From JAFARE01 sp963777285 (GTDB taxonomy: Bacteria > Chloroflexota > Dormibacteria > Aeolococcales > Aeolococcaceae): a DNA stretch of 64,000 nucleotides. Below, one piece after another: positions 39,036 through 47,827 of this stretch. Both the position numbers and the translations under genes were made by a program. The notes under the pieces were generated by a model that was given only the letters and a program-made list of their open reading frames with translations, had not been told where the DNA came from and made no database searches. Position 1 is the stretch's first letter. The number at the start of each line of letters is the position of its first letter. The stretch spans positions 1,302,001 through 1,366,000 of the forward strand of contig CAVZPR010000001.1 in NCBI GenBank assembly GCA_963777285.1, read 5' to 3'.

Positions 39036-39404
39036 GCGGTTCGCGACCCGGGCGCCCTCGATCAGTGTCGAACTGACGCACGCATGTGGCGGATAGGGCG
39101 GCCCGGCTTTCCGCCAAAAGGGTAATGCCGCCAGGCATCTGCAGCGGTGCCGAGATAATTTGCTCTGCGACGACTCGCGCGGGCACGCCGCGCGCTAGGA
39201 GAAGTCAAACAAGCTAGCTGGCTTTGCTTCACGATAATTCACTAGTCCTTACGGAAGCCACGTTGACGCCCCTAGTGGGCCATCCTGTATAGAACGCGAC
39301 ACAGCTAGTCTGTTCTAGCAGCAGGCGGCGCTCCCCTCTCGCCTCAGCCACCCGCCCTCTAAGCAAGGTGAGTGGGAGCCGGGCTCATGCTCAACTTTGC
39401 AACG
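39036..39404 (+). other. Gap, IS debris region
   Basis: About 370 bases between the IstB fragment and the IS3 fragment. No supported gene on either strand. The stretch 39190-39300 is clearly more AT-rich than its surroundings. Confidence 0.35.
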
Positions 39405-39793
39405 TGGGCTTGCCCCGATAAGACGGACCACCATGATGTGGGGAACCCCCCGCACAGGAGGTCCAGATGGCTCGAAAGGAGCGTCGGAAGTTCAGCGACG
39501 AGTACAAGGCAGAGGTGGTCGCCTTGGTGCGTTCGTCCGGCAAGAGCATTGGAGCGGTCAGCCGTGACCTTGATCTCACGGAGACAGCAGTTCGCGAGTG
39601 GGTGAAGCGAGCTGACGTCGATGGTGGCAAGCGCAACGGCCTGACCACGGCAGAGCGTGAGGAGCTCTCCCGGCTACGCCGCCAGGTGCGCGTGCTCGAG
39701 AAGGAGCGCAGCATTCTCAAGAAGGCAGCAACTTTCTTCGCCAAGGAGACCCGGTGAGCCGGTATCGGTTCATCGAGGTGGAGAAGGTCAACC
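39405..39793 (+). mobile_element. Truncated second copy of the IS3 element
   Basis: Begins with the same terminal repeat (TGGGCTTGCCCCGATAAGAC) as the element at 26306-27516 and is nearly identical through orfA and the first 13 codons of orfB. It ends at about 39793, immediately after GAGAAGGTCAACC. The remaining orfB and the right end are missing. Confidence 0.8.
39467..39757 (+). CDS. IS3 OrfA (transposase HTH subunit), second copy
   Basis: A 96-residue OrfA with an AGGAGGT ribosome site ahead of ATG 39467. It differs from the copy at 27164-27454 at only about four residues (Gly for Cys after KRN, Lys for Glu in VLEKERS, and Thr-Phe for Pro-Ser near the end). With orfB truncated it cannot transpose on its own. 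Confidence 0.85.
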   Translation: MARKERRKFSDEYKAEVVALVRSSGKSIGAVSRDLDLTETAVREWVKRADVDGGKRNGLTTAEREELSRLRRQVRVLEKERSILKKAATFFAKETR

Positions 39794-39853
39794 CACCTGA
39801 CCACATCCTGCAAACAACCTCGATCAGTTGCCTCGGTGCTAGGAGGATTACCG

Positions 39854-40018
39854 ATGTACTGCCCGCAATGCGGCGAGTTGATCGCCGAGACGATCATCAA
39901 CACGGAGGTCAGCCTCGGCCTGCACAAGCTCTTCAAGCACAATCCCGAGGCCGCAACCGTCCTCGGAGTAATCGCGAGCGTCGCGTTGAGCGTGGGCATC
40001 AAGAAGCTGTTCGACTGA
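39854..40018 (+). CDS. Small zinc-ribbon membrane protein
   Basis: 54 residues from ATG 39854, preceded by AGGAGG at 39841-39846. It starts MYCPQCGEL, half of a zinc ribbon, and ends with one hydrophobic helix (TVLGVIASVALSVGIKKLF). The strong ribosome site and clean composition make it a real gene. Its role is unknown. The gene sits right after the IS fragment and 130 bases before the Dyp-type peroxidase. Confidence 0.6.
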   Translation: MYCPQCGELIAETIINTEVSLGLHKLFKHNPEAATVLGVIASVALSVGIKKLFD

Positions 40019-40151
40019 GCCCATCGGCCAACGCATGCAGTGAAATGTGTAGGGCTCAGCCGGATTGCGTGGCGCCAACTCCCGCTATTATTAGCAACAC
40101 CGCTCAACTCCGACAGTACTTCGGAGAGATGCAGTAGGAAGGAGACTCACT

Positions 40152-41600
40152 GTGGCGGACGCTTTCACACCAGGTCAACTCAAAGACATTCAGGGGTTTA
40201 GCCTCGCTGGCTTCAAGAAGGATCATCAAGAGATCCTCTTCATCCGCTTCGCCGATGCCCCGAGCGGCCGCTCACTCCTCGGTCGGCTCGTCCCGCGCGC
40301 GGCCAACGCCTGGGAGGTCGGCCAGTTCAATGAGGTGTTTTCCGAGGTGCGCAATCGCACCGGTGAGGAAACCCTCTGTGCCACCTGGGTGGGAGTGCTT
40401 GTAGCGGCGGCTGGCTACCAGGTGCTCGGGGTCTCAGCGTCCGGTTTGCCCCAAGGTGAAGGCACGACGGCGTTCTCGACCGGAATGGCCGCACGAGCTC
40501 AGCAAGTGGGCGACACGGGACCACTTGATCTGCCTGGTGGCTGGCTCCAGCCATTCCGTCCGGGTGCCGGGGTGCACGCCTGTGTGGTGGTCGCCGCGGA
40601 CGAGCCTTCGGATCTCGATGCGGCAGTCGCAAGGATCGGCGACGAGACTTCCGCCAGCGGCTGCGAAGTGGTCTATCAGGAGCGTGGCAACACCCTACCC
40701 GGCGGCCTGATGGGCCATGAGCACTTCGGGTTTAAGGACGGCATCTCCCAGCCGGCCATCGACGGGTTCGATCCGCCGCCGGCGGCTAACGAGCCGGCCG
40801 TCATCGCGCCTGGTCAGTTCGTGCTCGGGTACCCGGCCACGATCGGGGCCAGTGCGCAGACGGTAGGATCGCTGTGGGCCAACGGGTCCTTCGCCGCGTT
40901 CAGGCGCCTTTATCAGGACGTGGCTGCCTTCCGGGTGCAGGCAGCTGCCGGGGTTACAAGTTCGAACCCTCAACTATCACCGGACCAAACCGCCGCGGCG
41001 ATGATCGGTCGTTGGCCGAGCGGGGCACCCCTTGAACTCAATCCCACCGCGGATCCTGGACCGACTGGTATCACCAATGCCTTCGAGTACAAGGCCAATG
41101 ACGACGACGGGCACATCTGCCCGCATTTCGCACACATCCGTAAAGCCAACCCGCGCGATGAGACCACGCCTAGCCCTGGTTCTGACAACCCAGCACTCCA
41201 CAGGATGCTCCGACGCGGTATCCCCTTCGGGCTGCCGCTGCCGGAGGGTGCAACGGACGATGGCGTACAGCGAGGGCTTCACTTCTTCTGCGTGGTCGCT
41301 GATCTGGATCAGCAGTTCGAGTTCGTACAGCGGCAGTGGCTCAACAACGCGAACTTCCCTGGTGGGACAGCCGGACCCACACCGGGCACCTATGCCCCAC
41401 CTACGCAGGGCACGCCAGATGGTCCCGATGCGGTAGTCGGGGAACACACTGTGGGGGAGCAATGCACGCTAGTGCAGCAGTCATCGGGTCAGCATGCCCT
41501 CAGCATCGTTAAGCAGCTAGTTCAGGTGACAGCCGGCGAGTACTTCTTCGTGCCGTCTATCTCAGCGCTTGCTGCGATCGCTGGCGGAGCAGTTCAATAG
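40152..41600 (+). CDS. Dyp-type heme peroxidase
   Basis: 482 residues from GTG 40152 with GGAAGGAG upstream. The family motif GXXDG is GFKDG at residues 193-197 (Asp196 is the acid-base residue), inside 'HFGFKDGISQP'. The proximal heme ligand is expected at His328 in 'HFAHIRKANPRD', with Arg335 following. 'RMLRRGIPFGLPLP' and the C-terminal 'EYFFVPSISALAAI' also fit. No Tat signal is visible, so it is probably cytoplasmic. It uses peroxide to oxidise dyes, phenolics or other donors. No encapsulin gene is near. It is in the same half of the window as the broken patatin and the nitrobindin-like gene. Confidence 0.88.
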   Translation: MADAFTPGQLKDIQGFSLAGFKKDHQEILFIRFADAPSGRSLLGRLVPRAANAWEVGQFNEVFSEVRNRTGEETLCATWVGVLVAAAGYQVLGVSASGLPQGEGTTAFSTGMAARAQQVGDTGPLDLPGGWLQPFRPGAGVHACVVVAADEPSDLDAAVARIGDETSASGCEVVYQERGNTLPGGLMGHEHFGFKDGISQPAIDGFDPPPAANEPAVIAPGQFVLGYPATIGASAQTVGSLWANGSFAAFRRLYQDVAAFRVQAAAGVTSSNPQLSPDQTAAAMIGRWPSGAPLELNPTADPGPTGITNAFEYKANDDDGHICPHFAHIRKANPRDETTPSPGSDNPALHRMLRRGIPFGLPLPEGATDDGVQRGLHFFCVVADLDQQFEFVQRQWLNNANFPGGTAGPTPGTYAPPTQGTPDGPDAVVGEHTVGEQCTLVQQSSGQHALSIVKQLVQVTAGEYFFVPSISALAAIAGGAVQ

Positions 41601-41710
41601 CGAAGGTGGGAAATGCGTAGGATCACTTCTGAACTCGCGGTTGCCAAGAATGTGACCGCCTGGCGTCGTGAGGCTCCTTTGAGACGCCGCCGCTAGAAGA
41701 CCGTGCAGGC

Positions 41711-42316
41711 ATGATCAGTTGGCAGACGCGCGGCGCGCTGAACTTGGAGGACTATCAGCTTCGCAGTGCCGAGGTGACCGCAGCTTGGCACGGTAGCGGC
41801 CTCGTAATCGCTTACACGCCCGAGGACATCGGCGGCAAACTCCTTTCGCCACCAGATGCGATCGCAGACATTCCCTGGATCGATATCTACAACCGCGGTC
41901 AATGGGGTGGTGCTGGTGGCGCTGAGGTTACGCAGCAGCTCTTCGACTGGATCATTGTCAACATCTGGCCCTACGCCAAGATCGCCGGCGCTGCAGCCGC
42001 CGCTGGTGTTGGTTACAAGGCCGGCGGTGAGTTATGGGATCTCTGCGTGCGCGGTCTAAAGAAGGGCGTCGGTGCCGTGCTCGGCCGGAGCGCGCACAAG
42101 GTGTACATCGACGTGGTTCAGGATGCGAACCTAAACCACGACGTCACCTATGAGTTAGACGAGGAATCGTTGAACGACCTCGACACTGCAATCGAAGCCC
42201 TCCGCGTACAGGCTCAAGGGGTGCACCAGGGCAAGCTACCGCGCTCGTCGCACATGCGCTGGAACTCCGTGCGCAAGGACTGGGAAGACCACGACCACGA
42301 GGAAGGCCAAGCCTGA
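41711..42316 (+). CDS. Hypothetical protein with one membrane segment
   Basis: 201 residues from ATG 41711. The centre has a hydrophobic segment (WPYAKIAGAAAAAGVGYKAG) between soluble parts, with an acidic His-rich end (DWEDHDHEEG). It follows the Dyp-type peroxidase by 110 bases in the same direction. No family is recognised. Confidence 0.55.
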   Translation: MISWQTRGALNLEDYQLRSAEVTAAWHGSGLVIAYTPEDIGGKLLSPPDAIADIPWIDIYNRGQWGGAGGAEVTQQLFDWIIVNIWPYAKIAGAAAAAGVGYKAGGELWDLCVRGLKKGVGAVLGRSAHKVYIDVVQDANLNHDVTYELDEESLNDLDTAIEALRVQAQGVHQGKLPRSSHMRWNSVRKDWEDHDHEEGQA

Positions 42317-42786
42317 ACTGAGTTGATGCCTGAAGTGCGGCTGAAAGACGTATGGGAAAGCATTACCTCGACCAGCTCCGCAATGCAGTGCATTCACCGC
42401 TGGACGTCTCATCACCTCTCCGCTGATTGCAGAACGAGGTACGCTCAGCTGGTCAAATTCGCCCAGCAAATCTGGTCAGTTTCGAGCAGCGTCATCAGCA
42501 GAAAGCGCGATTAGCGTTGCGACGCAGACGACGGCGAGAACAGCGCAACTCCGGCTGCTGTGTTAGCAGGCAGAGAGCGCGCAGCAAACGGGCATTTGGT
42601 GTTGCTTACGCGAAGCGAACTCCGCCATGGGGATGGAGGGGTAAGGGATCGCGCCCTCGACAAGGGTGGCGAGGGTCTCGTCCACGTCGGTTCGCTTTGC
42701 TGCTGGGAGACATCGCCGGAGCTCCTCGTCAAGCGTTTCTAGCGGCCACGTTACCAGCGCGCTAACTAAGAGCAACTCGGTAAACC
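42317..42786 (+). other. Gap, no supported gene
   Basis: 470 bases between convergent genes. Open frames are short and overlap on both strands; none has a ribosome site or family signature. Confidence 0.4.
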
Positions 42787-44475
42787 CTACCCAAGCGGGC
42801 CCATGCCGACCTTTTCTAGCTTCCAGCCGTTCGCGGACGACCAATATGCGTCCCAAAGATTCGAGTCCATTCCTTCCCAAAACGTGTCACGTTGCACGAG
42901 AAGGTCATTGATAACTGCCGTCGGTGCGGACCCAAGAGGCCCGCTGCCGCTGTCATCATAAGGACTTTGGCCCCACCCTTGATTCCATTGTGCCCACCAC
43001 ATGTCGTTTTTGCCGTTGCCTTGCCAGAACACATCCTGCTCGCCGGAAGAGTCCCACGCGCTGGCGGCTGTCTGAGAATTCAGAGGACCCATATGGTGAT
43101 TGAGAGGTCCGGTCCAGCTCGCCGTGCTGGCCTGGAAATAGGCTTGAATCAGCTCGTCGCCAGTGCTCTTCCAGAAAACGTCGTCTTCTTGACGATTGTT
43201 GTTGACCACAACGGATGGCGCTGATCCAAGCGGCCCCATGCCGCTGACTGGGGTAGGTCCAGTCCAAACCTCGCCATTCCAGGTGGCTTCCATCAGGTTA
43301 CGCGCCCCCGTGCTCGTCCAGAACACATCTACCTCGGGGTAACCAGACCACGCTCCGACCGTCGGCTGGGAGCCGAGAGGGCCCATCCCAGACACTTCCT
43401 CCGGGCCTGTCCACCCATTCGCGCTCGACCAAGTAGCCCACCAGAGGCCACTATCCATGCCTTCCCAGAAGAAGTACTCCTTATTGAAATACGGACTTAC
43501 GACGACCGCTGGTTCCGAGCCCATCGGCCCAAACCCACGGTTAGCTGGGCCCGACCAGCCGTTGTTCCAGCTCGCCTCCCACATATTTCCGTCCGTGCCG
43601 CGCCAGACAACATCCTGCTGGCCCGTCGCGGACCATGCTGCAACTGCCGGCCCAGGCGGAGCCTGCCCTGGGGCGCCCGGCGGCTGACAAGTGTTGCCAT
43701 CGGTGTCGTCCCAAAGGTACTGCGCGTACACCAGTCCGAACTGGCCACGATTCGTCGGCGTCCAATGTTGGCAAAGATCGCCGATCTCTTGTGGATCGCT
43801 ATACCCCTGATTTGTAGGGTCGGTGGCTGCCTCAGCGTACTCGTGACTGGCGATGGTGGTCATCGCTTGCTGATGATTAGTGCCAAAGTAAGTGGGACAG
43901 AAGGATGGCGTGTCAGAATAGTATGGGACAACTGAGAACACATCCGATCCCACGCTCGTATGGTACGCGCAGTTGCTTCCTAAGCTGTCGTCATGCGTGC
44001 CAGGTTGCGGGTAAACAATGAACTGGGAGTCAGTCGACACCTGCCATACCGGATTATACTGAACGGCTCTCGAAATCTCGCCCACGATACTGTCGACACC
44101 TTGGCTACAACTTCGATCACAAACCGTTGAAGTCGGCGCCACGGAGTCGCGCCACTGACCTCCAAACGAAACATCATCATTAACGCCGTACTGCTGCAAG
44201 ATTTGGTTGTAGCTTGAACCTTGCAGATTCGAGTAGAGGACTGAGTGTTGACCCGGAACGTCAAGGGGAAAGCTATTCCATCCTGGCCCCCACCAGATGA
44301 TGTAGAGAGTTGGGTCTGTTTGAACAACAGGACTTGGGCAGTGCTCTGACTTCAGGGTGCCGCTTGGGCCACACGTGGTCGCCAGTGCCGAACTTTGCCC
44401 TAGCGGCAAGAGCGGAAAGGCAACCACGAGCGCAACAATCGTTAGTGCTTTGAGCGACTGGGTAAGCGAACGCAT
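42787..44475 (-). CDS. Secreted metallopeptidase-like protein with lectin-type propeller repeats
   Basis: 562 residues from ATG 44475, preceded by GGAGGTGGGG; the frame extends 15 bases further. A signal peptide ('IVALVVAFPLLPLGQSSALA') leads into a domain of about 260 residues with 'TTIASHEYAEAATDPTNQ' and 'DPQEIGDLC'. HE-x-A-E-A-x-TDP followed by EIxDxC is the pattern of secreted zinc-peptidase-like and PHI-1-type proteins. The C-terminal 290 residues hold six or so repeats of 45-50 residues with 'DVFWKSTG..L..A.W....W' and MGPLGS-P turns, like PLL-type fucose-binding propellers. It may bind surface glycans and cleave nearby protein; proteolysis is unproven. Confidence 0.7.
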   Translation of the reverse strand: MRSLTQSLKALTIVALVVAFPLLPLGQSSALATTCGPSGTLKSEHCPSPVVQTDPTLYIIWWGPGWNSFPLDVPGQHSVLYSNLQGSSYNQILQQYGVNDDVSFGGQWRDSVAPTSTVCDRSCSQGVDSIVGEISRAVQYNPVWQVSTDSQFIVYPQPGTHDDSLGSNCAYHTSVGSDVFSVVPYYSDTPSFCPTYFGTNHQQAMTTIASHEYAEAATDPTNQGYSDPQEIGDLCQHWTPTNRGQFGLVYAQYLWDDTDGNTCQPPGAPGQAPPGPAVAAWSATGQQDVVWRGTDGNMWEASWNNGWSGPANRGFGPMGSEPAVVVSPYFNKEYFFWEGMDSGLWWATWSSANGWTGPEEVSGMGPLGSQPTVGAWSGYPEVDVFWTSTGARNLMEATWNGEVWTGPTPVSGMGPLGSAPSVVVNNNRQEDDVFWKSTGDELIQAYFQASTASWTGPLNHHMGPLNSQTAASAWDSSGEQDVFWQGNGKNDMWWAQWNQGWGQSPYDDSGSGPLGSAPTAVINDLLVQRDTFWEGMDSNLWDAYWSSANGWKLEKVGMGPLG

Positions 44476-44707
44476 ACCCCACCTCCACACGCTTCGGGCG
44501 GGGCAATGCTATCACTCGGTGAAGACGCAGTTGCGGCGTTTTAACCCTTTCCACCTACAGGGAGCAGCGGAGCCTCGATCGGTTCCAACTACGGTGCGAT
44601 AGGCGGCAGACGTCCAGTGCTCCCTCCCGGGCAGCGCTGTTGGGTCCAATTCCGAGAATGCGGGAAGTTGCCTTGGCTTGTCTCGGACCGCCGTACCGCC
44701 GAACTCC

Positions 44708-45445
44708 CTATTGAATAGTGAATGGCTTGGACTGGGTTTCAGAGGTCCCTTGGAGGTCCTTGAAGAGGATTGCAGCGCTGTAGGAACCACTCGAAGCTTC
44801 TGACGAGTCCCACGAGCAGTTCTGCGACTCTGACTGTCCCGGCCCAAGAAAAACGCCAGGCGCAGCGATTCCAGCCTGCCAACAGGCAGTTGCTGATGTC
44901 CCGTCGGGTGCGACGATCGTAAACGCGTATAGGGAAGGAGCGGTGCAGTAGCCGGTGGAGGTGTTTGTCACTTCGGCGGTCATCTTGACGCTCTGTCCAG
45001 CCTGGTACGAGGAGTGGTCCAACGTCAGCGTCGTCTGCCATGAGGACGAAGGACACGGAAGGTAGCCGTCGGTGGTCGGACTGGCCGATGGCGACGAGGT
45101 CGGCGAGGTGCTTGGGGACGGGCTGGGTGTTGAGGAGGCGGTTGGCGACGGCGCGGTGGTGTCGGAGGGGCTGGGAGCAGCTGTCGGACTTGAGGCTACT
45201 ACAGGGTTAACACCGCTGCGGTTACCCGTTGGTGTGTTTCGGTTAATAAGGCTGATGGCCAATATTGCAGCCAACAGTCCTGCGGTCGCGATTCCTACGG
45301 TCGTCGGGACTACGGTGGTTCGCCAAGATGTCGGACGTTCGCTTGGTGCGCGACGCCAGCTCTCGGTACGCTTCGGAGAACGGCTGGCAGCACGTCTCGC
45401 CAGGTAAGATCGGAGACGGTTCTCGAGGTCTGGATCAGTCGTCAT
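44708..45445 (-). CDS. Membrane partner of the ECF sigma factor (anti-sigma-like)
   Basis: 245 residues overlapping the sigma gene by 11 bases. A short cytoplasmic part with no clear zinc-binding motif, one helix (TVGIATAGLLAAILAISLI), a Ser/Pro/Thr linker and an extracellular beta-sandwich-like domain with Cys residues ('TLTLDHSSYQAGQSVKMTAE', 'SQNCSWDSSEASSGSYSAAI'). Position and topology suggest control of the sigma factor by an outside signal. Confidence 0.55.
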   Translation of the reverse strand: MTTDPDLENRLRSYLARRAASRSPKRTESWRRAPSERPTSWRTTVVPTTVGIATAGLLAAILAISLINRNTPTGNRSGVNPVVASSPTAAPSPSDTTAPSPTASSTPSPSPSTSPTSSPSASPTTDGYLPCPSSSWQTTLTLDHSSYQAGQSVKMTAEVTNTSTGYCTAPSLYAFTIVAPDGTSATACWQAGIAAPGVFLGPGQSESQNCSWDSSEASSGSYSAAILFKDLQGTSETQSKPFTIQ

Positions 45446-45962
45446 CTTTCAGTTCCCGTCTAAGTCGTTCAAGCGCTCTGTTTAGATGCCGTCTGGCTGT
45501 CCCGGGACGGCAGCCCATGGCGGTGGCACATTCATCGACGGTGTAACCGCCTCGGTAGTGCAGAACGACGACAGCCCGTTGCTTAGGCGACAGCTTGGCC
45601 ACTGCTTGGTCAAGGGTCGGATCCGGTTCCGCTGCATCGCCACTCGGGACGTCAGTCGGAATCGATTCCTCGCGTCTACTCAGCATGCGGTTACGGTGCC
45701 GTAGGCACCGACGGACGCAGATGCGGGTCAGCCAAGCGCTCGCGGCCGCCGGATCGCGCAGCTGGTTGCGCTGCCGCCAGGCCGATTCCAGGGTATCCTG
45801 GACGGCATCTTCCGCAGCCGTATCGCTTCTGGTGATATCGCGGGCTAGGTGAAGAAGCCGGTCGGCCTCTGAGTCGAAAATCGCTGTCCACGCCTGTTCT
45901 TCCATGGCTGGCCGATCAACGGGAGCCGTTCCCCTCAGCGCTTCGGTCATGGTGAATGCCAT
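45435..45962 (-). CDS. ECF sigma factor
   Basis: 175 residues; the start may be this codon or the ATG at 45950. Region 2 is 'LLHLARDITRSDTAAEDAVQ' with 'DTLESAWRQRNQL', and region 4 is 'LSPKQRAVVVLHYRGGYTVD' followed by 'MGCRPGTARRHLNRALERLR'. This is a SigE/Sig-like ECF protein. It overlaps the downstream membrane partner gene. The paralogous pair at 49102-50983 has the same layout. Confidence 0.88.
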   Translation of the reverse strand: MAFTMTEALRGTAPVDRPAMEEQAWTAIFDSEADRLLHLARDITRSDTAAEDAVQDTLESAWRQRNQLRDPAAASAWLTRICVRRCLRHRNRMLSRREESIPTDVPSGDAAEPDPTLDQAVAKLSPKQRAVVVLHYRGGYTVDECATAMGCRPGTARRHLNRALERLRRELKDDD

Positions 45963-46052
45963 TCATATTGTAAGAGGCGCTTGAGGGCTGTTTAGTTGAC
46001 ATCAGGCGGAGGCATCGTTCGCCGGCGCGGCTGGCTTGCCGTAGGGCTGGCC

Positions 46053-46517
46053 TCAGTGAGGCTCATTTGGTAGACGGCGGTCCGTGCTACGGCTCCACTG
46101 CTCGTACCAGTCCAGCACCTTTCCGGTGCCGGCCACGTACCCATGGGGACCGCGGCTCACGGCGGTCCAGTTGTTACCCGGAATCGCGCCCGGATGGGTG
46201 CGATTGACCGACGCTGTGCGCGCTTGGTCCGCTGCCGTCGCCTCTGCCTGACCCAGCGCTTTCGATTTGTCCGCGGAGCCGGTTACGCCATCACTCGAGC
46301 TAGATGGAGCAGATAGCCGGAACGGGAGGACTCCGCTGGATACAGATCCCACCACCGCGGACGCGGCGATCGCGAGTATCAGGAGGGCGCGCCAACGACG
46401 ATCGCCCTGCTTCCCCGGCTCCCCCACGCCGCTCCCTCGTCGGCGGCCCCGCCCCTCGATGTCCTCCCGCCGACCCGGACATCGCTCACCAGCCAGATGG
46501 GCTGGACGGCCGGGCAC
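46053..46517 (-). pseudogene. Second severed RHS N-terminus
   Basis: Matches the first part of the protein at 37576-38487: 'RWRALLILAIAASAVVGSV', 'LPFRLSAPSSSSDG', 'ASVNRTHPGAIPGNNWTAVS'. It ends soon after GYVAGTGKVLD, where the copy at 38 kb continues. It is too short to be a functional RHS protein. Confidence 0.7.
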
Positions 46518-46530
46518 TCTAGCACAGCTA
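46125..46530 (-). repeat. RHS N-terminus repeat, copy 2
   Basis: Partner of 38130-38530; the match includes the upstream GGGCACTCTAGCACAGC, so both share a start region. Confidence 0.7.
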
Positions 46531-47203
46531 CTACGGCTCTGTTCCCACCGCTCCCAATACCTCGGTCAACGTCACAGCGAATTGCGGACATACCGCGCCG
46601 TTATCACAGTAGTTCTGTGCGCGCAATCCTGACCCAAAGCTGTCTTTTACAAACATCGTTGACAATGCGATCGCTGATGGGTACTCGCTCCTCTGCGCCG
46701 CTGTCGGGGTTGTGGCTGATGAAGCGACTGCTCGACGCTCTGCGCACGGCGCAACTCGACTACTTCGACGCGACGTCGCATCACGTCGCTCCCTCCGAGC
46801 GGTGGCGGGCTCAGCGGCCGTGGACATGGGCCCTGACCCTAATTGGGCCACCACATCCTCACATGTGGGACGCCCGCGCTTATGGGCACTATCGAACCGT
46901 AACGCCCGCTACTACGTGCTCTCTTGCTCAATCGCACTGCGGCTCAGAACTGCTACGCATCACGGCGACGTTGGCTCTCACGGCGAACTCTGGTCCGGTA
47001 GTATGCCACGCCTGCGCGTTTCGCGACTGTTCCGAGAGAACCTCACTCCCCATCGCCAGCCATTCATTGCCGCGGAGATCTGCATAACCAGTACGCCGGT
47101 TTCGCTTCCGCGGGGGCCATGAAAATGGAGATTGCCGCTAACGCGACAGTGACCAAGCTTTCGGCCCTGAATCGCCCCTCTACGCAACGCAACCGTCGCC
47201 GAC
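46531..47203 (+). other. Gap, no supported gene
   Basis: About 670 bases. Long open frames on both strands lack ribosome sites and show random composition. It may be the remains of the rest of the RHS locus, but no YD repeat can be read. Confidence 0.35.
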
Positions 47204-47818
47204 CTAGTGTGCGCTGTCCTGCGTTGAGCTGAACGAGTCGCCTGCCAGGCTGAAGTACGCCAGAGTCCCACTCGAATCGGCGAGCTCAATGGTCGATCCA
47301 TTGATCGACCTGATGGTGAGGAGCCCGCTGAGTGATGCGTCGGTAAACACGCCCACCGGTGCGTAGGAGACGCCGCAACCTTCGCTTGCAACGCTCTCCG
47401 TGTACACATCGACCGCTGCTGTGCCGCCTGACACCGTGGCGACCCCCGTCTCGCCCGACCAAACCGCGAATGTGGTAGCGCCGCCAGCTGAGCCCGCCCA
47501 GCTACTGACTGCGTAGAACTCCGCTGCAGATCCGAACGGACCTCCCTGGCCACCAACATGAATCTGACTATCTGGGTAAGGGAGCATCACGGCCGGCGTA
47601 CAAACTGGCGTTTGCACGGCTGGAGGCGTCGCTTCGGGGAGCTTGGTCGCCCTCGGCGCCGCCTGGGCTGACTGAATTTCGTTCTGGATGTTCAGTTCCT
47701 CTTGCTGCTTGGTCGTGACAGCTGAGGATTGCGATTCGGCTAGGACGCCAGCGATCGCTGCGGCCAACGCAGCCAGCCCGGCGACAGCCGACAGTCGCCG
47801 CTTGAGCTTGGTGGTCAC
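47204..47818 (-). CDS. Secreted hypothetical protein
   Basis: 204 residues with a signal-like N-terminus (LSAVAGLAALAAAIAGVLAE), a short coiled linker (TTKQQEELNIQNEIQSAQ), then a beta-rich domain with two Cys. It starts 10 bases after the stop of the next upstream gene (47828) on the same strand, so they form an operon. No family is recognised. Confidence 0.55.
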   Translation of the reverse strand: MTTKLKRRLSAVAGLAALAAAIAGVLAESQSSAVTTKQQEELNIQNEIQSAQAAPRATKLPEATPPAVQTPVCTPAVMLPYPDSQIHVGGQGGPFGSAAEFYAVSSWAGSAGGATTFAVWSGETGVATVSGGTAAVDVYTESVASEGCGVSYAPVGVFTDASLSGLLTIRSINGSTIELADSSGTLAYFSLAGDSFSSTQDSAH

Positions 47819-47827
47819 GCGCTAGCC

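Noticed and set aside
40152..41600. Encapsulin cargo system around the Dyp-type peroxidase
   Set aside because: No encapsulin shell gene is near and the C-terminus has no clear cargo peptide.
46497..47122. Plus-strand frames of about 196 and 136 codons
   Set aside because: They overlap each other, begin inside the RHS fragment and have no recognisable domain.
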